From Betaproteobacteria bacterium (lineage in GTDB: Bacteria > Pseudomonadota > Gammaproteobacteria > Burkholderiales > Rhodocyclaceae): DNA of 64,000 nucleotides. Shown piece after piece: positions 57,801 through 64,000 of the stretch (positions are counted from its first letter, which is position 1; every line of letters starts with the position of its first letter). Position numbers and translations under genes: made by a program. Under the pieces are notes generated by a model, which saw nothing but the letters and a program-made list of their open reading frames with translations, was not told where the DNA came from and did not search any database. The DNA lies in contig WRIU01000006.1 of the NCBI GenBank assembly GCA_009782565.1, positions 1 through 64,000 of the forward strand, read 5' to 3'.

Positions 57801-59271
57801 TCAAAAGAATGTTGTCGATGACCCCGTCCCGGATGCGTAGGCATTTCATGTCCTGCCCGCCGACGTCCAGAATGAAATCGACTTCCGGCAAAAAATGCTT
57901 CGCCGCCTTGTAGTGCGCGATGGTCTCCACTTCCGAGTGATCGAGCTTGAAGGCTTCCCGGATCAGCGCCTCGCCATAGCCCGTCACGGAAGAAGCGGCA
58001 ATGCGCGCGCCTTCGGGCAACTGGGCGTAAATGTCTTCAAGGATGTTGCCTACAATCCGGACGGGCGTCCCTTCGTTGCTGCTGTAATACGTGTAGAGCA
58101 ATTCGAGGTTTTCCCCAAGCAGTACCGCCTTGGTCGTGGTCGAACCGCCGTCGATGCCCAGGAAAACCGGGCCGCGATAGTCCGCCAGATGGCCGCGCCT
58201 GACCCGCGCCTTTTCGTGCCGCGCGAAAAACGCCTGACGTTCCGCGTCATCGAGAAAGAACGGGCGCAGGGCGCTCGCCCCCATCACGGCCAAAGTCGCC
58301 AGCTTTCTGAACGCCGCCAGCACCTCCCCGAACGGCTGTGTTTCCTTTTCCACCCCGTGCAAGGCTGCGCCGAGTGCGACGAACAGTTCGCTGTCTTTGA
58401 TCGGTACCTGGTTTTCCGGCTTGACGGCAAGCGTTTCGATGAAGCGGTTTTTGAGTTCCGGCAGAAAGTTGAGCGGCCCCCCCAGAAACGCGACATTGCC
58501 GCAAATCTTGCGCCCGCAGGCCAGCCCGCTGATCGTTTGATGCACAACCGCCTGAAGTATCGAGCGCGCAATGTCTTCGCGCGCCACGCCCTCATTCAGC
58601 AGGGGTTGCACGTCCGTCTTGGCGAACACGCCGCAACGCGCCGCAATCGGATACATGTTTTTGGCGCGGCTTGCCAATTCATCCAACCCTGGGGCATCGG
58701 TCTTGAGCAGCACGGCCATCTGGTCGATGAATGCCCCCGTCCCCCCGGCGCAGGAGCCGTTCATCCGCTGTTCGACGCCGTTCGTGAAAAACGTGATCTT
58801 GGCGTCCTCGCCGCCCAGTTCGATCGCTACGTCCGTTTGCGGCGCGCGAACCTCGATAGCCTGGGCGCAGGCAATCACTTCTTGTACGAAAGAAAACCCG
58901 AGTATCTCAGCCGTACCCACGCCGCCAGAACCGGTCAATACCACGGAGACAGGCGTTTCCGGACTCAATACCCCATCCGCAGCCAGTTCTTCGAGACAGC
59001 GCGCCACCGTTTTTCGCACTTCGGAGAAATGGCGGGTATACGACCTGAACACCAGTTCCCCCAATCCATCCAGCACAGCTACCTTGACGGTTGTCGAACC
59101 GATGTCGATACCGACACGATACCAATCCCTGCTCACTCCAGCCTCGCGAAAGGGTTTCAAAACCCATGTAAGAATTTGAGTCACCCCAACTCGAAGGCCA
59201 GGGATTCCTCGATACGGTTTCGGGGAGCCTTCGGCTCCATAAACATCTGTCTCACTTATCCCGTTACTCAT
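54856..59271 (-). CDS. BadF/BcrA-family acyl-CoA dehydratase activase, multidomain
   Basis: A 1471-residue fusion. Two ASKHA-type ATPase domains start at [19 protein letters not shown] (about residue 52) and [17 protein letters not shown] (about 368), each with the cluster-ligand region ([22 protein letters not shown]). A cysteine motif follows ([15 protein letters not shown], about 660), then a DUF2229-type region ([20 protein letters not shown]). The C-terminal HgdB-like half has more conserved cysteines ([15 protein letters not shown]). The family couples ATP hydrolysis to electron injection into 2-hydroxyacyl-CoA dehydratases or benzoyl-CoA reductase. No such partner lies in the window, so its client is unknown. 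The exact start is uncertain: no clear ribosome site precedes 59271. Confidence 0.87.
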   Translation of the reverse strand: [1471 protein letters not shown]

Positions 59272-59610
59272 TATGGGGATTGCGTTCGACGTGTGTTCAA
59301 ACCTGTTTCATTCTACAGAACATAACGGCCAGAAAAAATCTTCTGTGCGTACGGCTCAAACAGATCGGGAGTTGATTCTGAGCTCGCTACCGTTGCATTT
59401 GCCTCTCAACGGAAAAAAATCCTTACAATCCGGACAACACCGCCTTGACTACGGGGCTTTCATCGCATACCTTACCGAAAACCTTGTCCGGGCGTGGTTC
59501 TTGCGCCTCTCCCATGCGAGCAAGAGGCGGAACGCGAAACGCGGCTTTCCCGCCCAACCCAAAAGCTTTTTTCCACGAGCGGTTTCCGACCCTCTCTCCT
59601 GTGAGGCATC
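59272..59610. other. Divergent intergenic region, activase / trxA
   Basis: About 340 bp without a supportable gene between the minus-strand activase gene and trxA. A plus-strand open frame spans it but has no recognisable protein features. A possible weak promoter for trxA is TTGACT (59445-59450) with TACCTT 17 bp downstream. No strong hairpin was seen. Confidence 0.4.
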
Positions 59611-59920
59611 ATGAGCGAGCATATCCACTCTGTGACAGACGGCGATTTCGAGGCTGAGGTGCTGAAATCGCCGCTTCCCGTACTGGTTGACTACTGGGCC
59701 GACTGGTGCGCGCCTTGCCGGGCGCTCGTGCCTGTGCTCGACGAAATTTCCGCCAATTTCGAGGGGCGTCTCAAGATTGCCAAGATCGACATCGACAAAA
59801 ACCCGCAAACCCCTGCCAACTATGGCATCCGCAACATTCCGACCCTCATGCTGTTCAAGGATGGCGACCTCGTTGCCACCACGGTCGGGATCCTTTCAAA
59901 ATCTCAACTGACTTCCTTCA

Positions 59921-59937
<17 letters not shown>
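59611..59937 (+). CDS. trxA: Thioredoxin
   Basis: A 108-residue cytosolic dithiol reductant. The active site is [13 protein letters not shown]; alanine replaces the glycine of the classic WCGPC, which may tune redox potential. The cis-proline loop (RNIPTLMLF) is normal. GAGG lies five bases before the ATG. The 3' end overlaps the proposed rho start, matching the usual trxA-rho pairing in this class. Confidence 0.95.
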
Positions 59938-61363
<1,426 letters not shown>

Positions 61364-61374
61364 CTCCAGGCGCT

Positions 61375-61424
61375 AAAAACGAACGCCCATCCCGTCAACA
61401 TGGCGGGATGGGCGTTCGTTTTTT
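61375..61424. terminator. Rho-independent terminator after rho, bidirectional
   Basis: AACGAACGCCCATCCCG and CGGGATGGGCGTTCGTT form a perfect 17-bp stem around a nine-base loop, with A-rich left and T-rich right flanks. It serves rho on the plus strand and the convergent cytochrome c' gene on the minus strand. Confidence 0.95.
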
Positions 61425-61471
61425 AGTTTCCGACCGCCCCGGTTTTATGGGGGCAGGGATTGCCGGGTTTA

Positions 61472-61933
61472 TCAGCGGAGCTTGAACTCGTCGTGGCAAG
61501 ACTTGCAAGTGGTGCCGACCTTGCCATGAGCGGCTTTGATGGCGGCAACATCACCGCTGTCGGCGGCTTTGACGAGCTCGTTTGAAGCGGCGGCAAAGTC
61601 GCCGGCCATTTTGGCGACTACGTCACCCTTCTGGAACAGTTCCGGTTTGACGGAGGTTTTCTGTTCGCCGATGGATTTTTCAGTTCCTGGGCTGAAAAGC
61701 GCGCCGAGGCCAGAACTCGCCACTGCGGCAATGGCATTGGCGGCAGCCTTGACCTGCGCGGCGTCATACGTACCTTCGAGGTTGGCCTTGATCTTGCCCA
61801 TGTTCCAGCTTGCGAAACTGTAAGCCGCTTTCCGGAACTTGATCTGTTCTTCAGGTTTGACCTGGGCAACGGCGCTGCTCGCCAGGGACAGGGCTGCGAT
61901 ACCGAGGATGGTGGTGATGGTGACTTTTTTCAT
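61472..61933 (-). CDS. Cytochrome c' (class II c-type cytochrome)
   Basis: A 153-residue periplasmic heme protein. A signal peptide (residues 1-23, TTILGIAALSLASSAVAQ) precedes a four-helix bundle, with the heme attachment motif CKSCH near the C-terminus (Cys143, Cys146, His147), the class II position. These proteins bind NO and are linked to nitrosative stress protection in denitrifiers. GAGGAAA lies just upstream of the ATG. Divergent from the heme-type chemoreceptor gene 276 bp away. Confidence 0.94.
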   Translation of the reverse strand: MKKVTITTILGIAALSLASSAVAQVKPEEQIKFRKAAYSFASWNMGKIKANLEGTYDAAQVKAAANAIAAVASSGLGALFSPGTEKSIGEQKTSVKPELFQKGDVVAKMAGDFAAASNELVKAADSGDVAAIKAAHGKVGTTCKSCHDEFKLR

Positions 61934-62209
61934 GTTTTCCTCATAGGGTGATGGATAGGATGCGGTGAGTGACTGTCTGCCATAGCCTCATATCGCATCG
62001 CGCGAAACCGCAGTGGGCTTTGCGGGATTGATGATGATAGCGATAGCTGATTCGTGTCGCAACCAAGGCAAATGTTACAGCACGGAGGCGTAATGGGCTT
62101 AGACACATGCGCCTTTTGCCGTTAGTCAGGAGTGGCAATCAGTAGCGATGACATGAGTTTGATCGCTTAGTTCCGCTACTGATGCGGGAATCAGGAGAAA
62201 GGAAAAATC
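61934..62209. other. Divergent promoter region, cytochrome c' / chemoreceptor
   Basis: 276 bp between the starts of two divergent heme-protein genes. Purine-rich ribosome sites lie next to each start (GAGGAAA on the minus strand, AGGAGAAAGGA on the plus). No clear -10/-35 pair or operator could be assigned. Confidence 0.4.
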
Positions 62210-63829
62210 ATGCGCCACTTTGCAGATACACCTATCTGGATACGCCTTACGGGCACAATCGGAATCCTGCTATTGGCTGCGTGGATCGGCATGATCGCAT
62301 GGGGAAACCGAGCCAGCCGCCACCTTGTCATCGACCAGTCGAAGGATTTTGCACATACGATCAATGAAATGACGATGGCTGGCCTGACCGGGATGATGAT
62401 TAGTGGAACCGTGGATCAACGCAATGTGTTTCTCGATCAGATCAAGGAACTGTCTCTGGTCAATGATCTCAAGGTACTCAGGGGCGATGCAGTGAGCAAA
62501 ATCTATGGCCCTGGTAACGGCATGTCGGAGATACCAGATGCGTTTGAGCGCCAGGTCATGGAAAAGCGCAAACCTTACATGCAGGTGGAAAGTGGCTTGG
62601 AGGGCGAATACCTGCGGGTAGTGATTCCGACACTGGCATTAAAGAATTATCTTGGCAAGGATTGTATTGCATGCCACATGGTTGAAGAAGGTGAGCCTCT
62701 GGGGGCGGTGAGCATGCACATTTCCCTGAATCATGTGAATGAGGTTGCCAATCGTTTTCTCAGTGAGAGCATTTTGGTTGCCATCGCTATTTCCTTTCCG
62801 CTGTTGTGTTTCGTTTACTTTTTCATTCGGCATTTCGTGACCCGCCCGTTATCGCATCTGGCCGAAGGCATGTCTGAAATTGCTCATGGCGATGGTGATC
62901 TGACCCGGCGGCTGGAAGATGTGCACCAAGATGAAGTCGGACGTGCGGCCAACATGTTCAACCATATGCTTGGCGTGATTGCTGGCCTGGTGCGACAGGT
63001 GAGTGCTTCGGCTATTGCCGTTTCCGGACAGGCGCGCGATATGGCCGAAAAGTCGGAACAGATTGCAGGAAGTTCGCGTCGCCAGACAGATTGTTCGGTA
63101 CAGGCAGCCAAAGCGGTTGAGGATCTCAACACCAATATTCTCCTGGTCGCAGAGAATACCGAGAAGGTGAGTTTGCGCTCGCATGAGGGACTGGAACGTT
63201 CACAGGCTGGACAAACCAGCCTCCATCAACTGGTCGATGAAATGGGTCAGGTGCAGGAGACTGTCAATCACATGGCTGATTCGATGGGTGCATTCGTCCA
63301 GTTGACTCAGTCCATCAACGGCATGACCCAGGAAGTGCGAGAGATCGCCGAACAGACCAATCTGCTCGCGCTCAATGCGGCCATTGAGGCTGCTCGGGCG
63401 GGAGAATATGGGCGGGGTTTCGCAGTGGTGGCCGATGAAGTACGTAAGCTGGCCGAAAAATCGGCCCGTTCAGCAGGGCAGATCGACAAGATCACCAAGG
63501 ATATTGGTCAACAGTCGAGCCAGGTGCAGGAGTCCATCGTTCATGGATTGAAGCACCTCGAAACGAGCCGCAACAAGGCAAAGGGAGTGGTGGAGGTATT
63601 GGATGGCGCCAGCGAACTGGCCGTAGAAGTTGGCGAGGGGGTGGATCAAATCGCTGCAACGACTGAGGTGCAGGAAAAAGTAAGCGCATCAGTGAAAGAG
63701 GGTATTGCCGCCATTGCCGACATGGCACGCGAGAACGATACTGACATCGGACTTACGGCGGCGGCGGCACACGAAATGGAGTTGCTTGCCTCGCAGTTGC
63801 AGGAATCGGTAGCGCGTTTCAAGGTGTGA
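62210..63829 (+). CDS. Methyl-accepting chemotaxis protein with c-type heme motif
   Basis: A 539-residue chemoreceptor. The first membrane helix is at about residues 12-31 ([17 protein letters not shown]) and the periplasmic sensor runs to about 190. The sensor contains a CxxCH heme motif, DCIACHMV (Cys152, Cys155, His156), as in Tll0287/DUF3365-type sensor domains. The second helix ([19 protein letters not shown]) is followed by HAMP ([25 protein letters not shown]) and the signalling hairpin tip ([22 protein letters not shown], about 378-400). It probably senses redox state or a gas ligand such as NO or O2. No CheR-binding pentapeptide is at the C-terminus. Confidence 0.92.
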   Translation: MRHFADTPIWIRLTGTIGILLLAAWIGMIAWGNRASRHLVIDQSKDFAHTINEMTMAGLTGMMISGTVDQRNVFLDQIKELSLVNDLKVLRGDAVSKIYGPGNGMSEIPDAFERQVMEKRKPYMQVESGLEGEYLRVVIPTLALKNYLGKDCIACHMVEEGEPLGAVSMHISLNHVNEVANRFLSESILVAIAISFPLLCFVYFFIRHFVTRPLSHLAEGMSEIAHGDGDLTRRLEDVHQDEVGRAANMFNHMLGVIAGLVRQVSASAIAVSGQARDMAEKSEQIAGSSRRQTDCSVQAAKAVEDLNTNILLVAENTEKVSLRSHEGLERSQAGQTSLHQLVDEMGQVQETVNHMADSMGAFVQLTQSINGMTQEVREIAEQTNLLALNAAIEAARAGEYGRGFAVVADEVRKLAEKSARSAGQIDKITKDIGQQSSQVQESIVHGLKHLETSRNKAKGVVEVLDGASELAVEVGEGVDQIAATTEVQEKVSASVKEGIAAIADMARENDTDIGLTAAAAHEMELLASQLQESVARFKV

Positions 63830-63841
63830 GGGGGGTAGCAC

Positions 63842-63878
63842 AAAACACGCCGGGCGGGGAACCGCCCGGCGTGTTTTT
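63842..63878. terminator. Rho-independent terminator after the chemoreceptor gene
   Basis: AACACGCCGGGCGG, loop GGAA, CCGCCCGGCGTGTT, followed by TTT, with a short A-run on the other side. A strong stem between convergent genes, probably bidirectional. Confidence 0.93.
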
Positions 63879-63916
63879 GCGATGCCTGATGTATTGCAGA
63901 TTGTGTTTGACGCAGT

Positions 63917-64000
63917 TCAATCGAGCTTGAACGGAACGAAAAGCCTCGCGTCGCCACGCTGAATCAGCAGGGCGAAGCGCTTACCCGCTTTTTCGGCCAA
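63917..64000 (-). CDS. C-terminal fragment of a DegP/HtrA-type serine protease (partial)
   Basis: 27 codons and a stop are visible; the gene continues past the window edge. The tail AGKRFALLIQRGDARLFVPF has the form of the last strand of the second PDZ domain in Do-family proteases (PVALLVQRxxxxLFVPV). The call is based only on this tail. Confidence 0.5.
   Translation of the reverse strand: MAEKAGKRFALLIQRGDARLFVPFKLD

Noticed and set aside
57895-59325. 476-codon plus-strand frame opposite the activase gene
   Set aside because: Antisense to a clearly conserved domain-rich gene; no recognisable protein features.
59273-59614. 113-codon plus-strand frame before trxA
   Set aside because: No homology-like blocks or ribosome site; it occupies the divergent promoter region.

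Overview
The window looks like a chromosomal segment of a betaproteobacterium, probably in the Rhodocyclales/Nitrosomonadales area. This is inferred from the style of the housekeeping proteins, an exosortase-B-type EPS locus, a class II cytochrome c' and a heme-type chemoreceptor. No rRNA, tRNA or CRISPR array was seen. Housekeeping DNA is GC-rich. Two accessory stretches differ in composition: the specificity gene of a type I restriction system, and an A/T-rich exopolysaccharide (EPS) island.

Layout. 0-3.5 kb: three tandem copies of an unknown exported-protein gene plus one unknown cytosolic-type gene. 3.7-5.6 kb: prfB (RF2, with an intact programmed +1 frameshift) divergent from 5-formyl-THF cyclo-ligase. 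5.7-12.7 kb: a type IC-like restriction-modification operon hsdM-rhuM-hsdS-hsdR, whose HsdS carries TAEL-type 12-bp repeats. 12.7-17.5 kb: a small PNPOx-fold protein and a 1458-residue membrane protein of unknown function. 17.6-23.2 kb: mnmC, a dCache-PAS-GGDEF diguanylate cyclase, and gltX. 23.2-28.3 kb: manC and rfbCADB, which make GDP-mannose and dTDP-L-rhamnose.

28.4-46.2 kb is the EPS/exosortase island. It holds epsI, a Wzy-like polymerase, an IS5 remnant, three glycosyltransferases, a GH39-like hydrolase, an epimerase, exosortase B, a flippase, an FrhB-like protein, a pyruvyl transferase, two acyltransferases and a lipoprotein resembling an inactivated gingipain (C25) fold. The manC/rfb genes beside it plausibly supply its sugars. 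46.2-49.3 kb is a small accessory patch with a PIN/RHH toxin-antitoxin pair, an AAA ATPase and a BRO-family protein. 49.2-54.6 kb holds a DUF4149-like membrane gene, greA, carB and carA. 54.9-59.3 kb encodes a 1471-residue activase-type protein of the BadF/BcrA family. 59.6-64 kb holds trxA, rho with an unusual N-terminal extension, cytochrome c', a chemoreceptor with a c-type heme motif, and the C-terminus of a probable DegP/HtrA protease.

Several short palindromic repeat families are scattered through the window. Three of them supply the C-terminal codons of real genes (fau, hsdS, the diguanylate cyclase). The most novel candidates are the triplicated locus at the left edge, the inactivated C25-like lipoprotein in the EPS island, the giant 1458-residue membrane protein, the extended Rho and the heme chemoreceptor beside cytochrome c'. 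All functional calls come from reading motifs; no database search was run.
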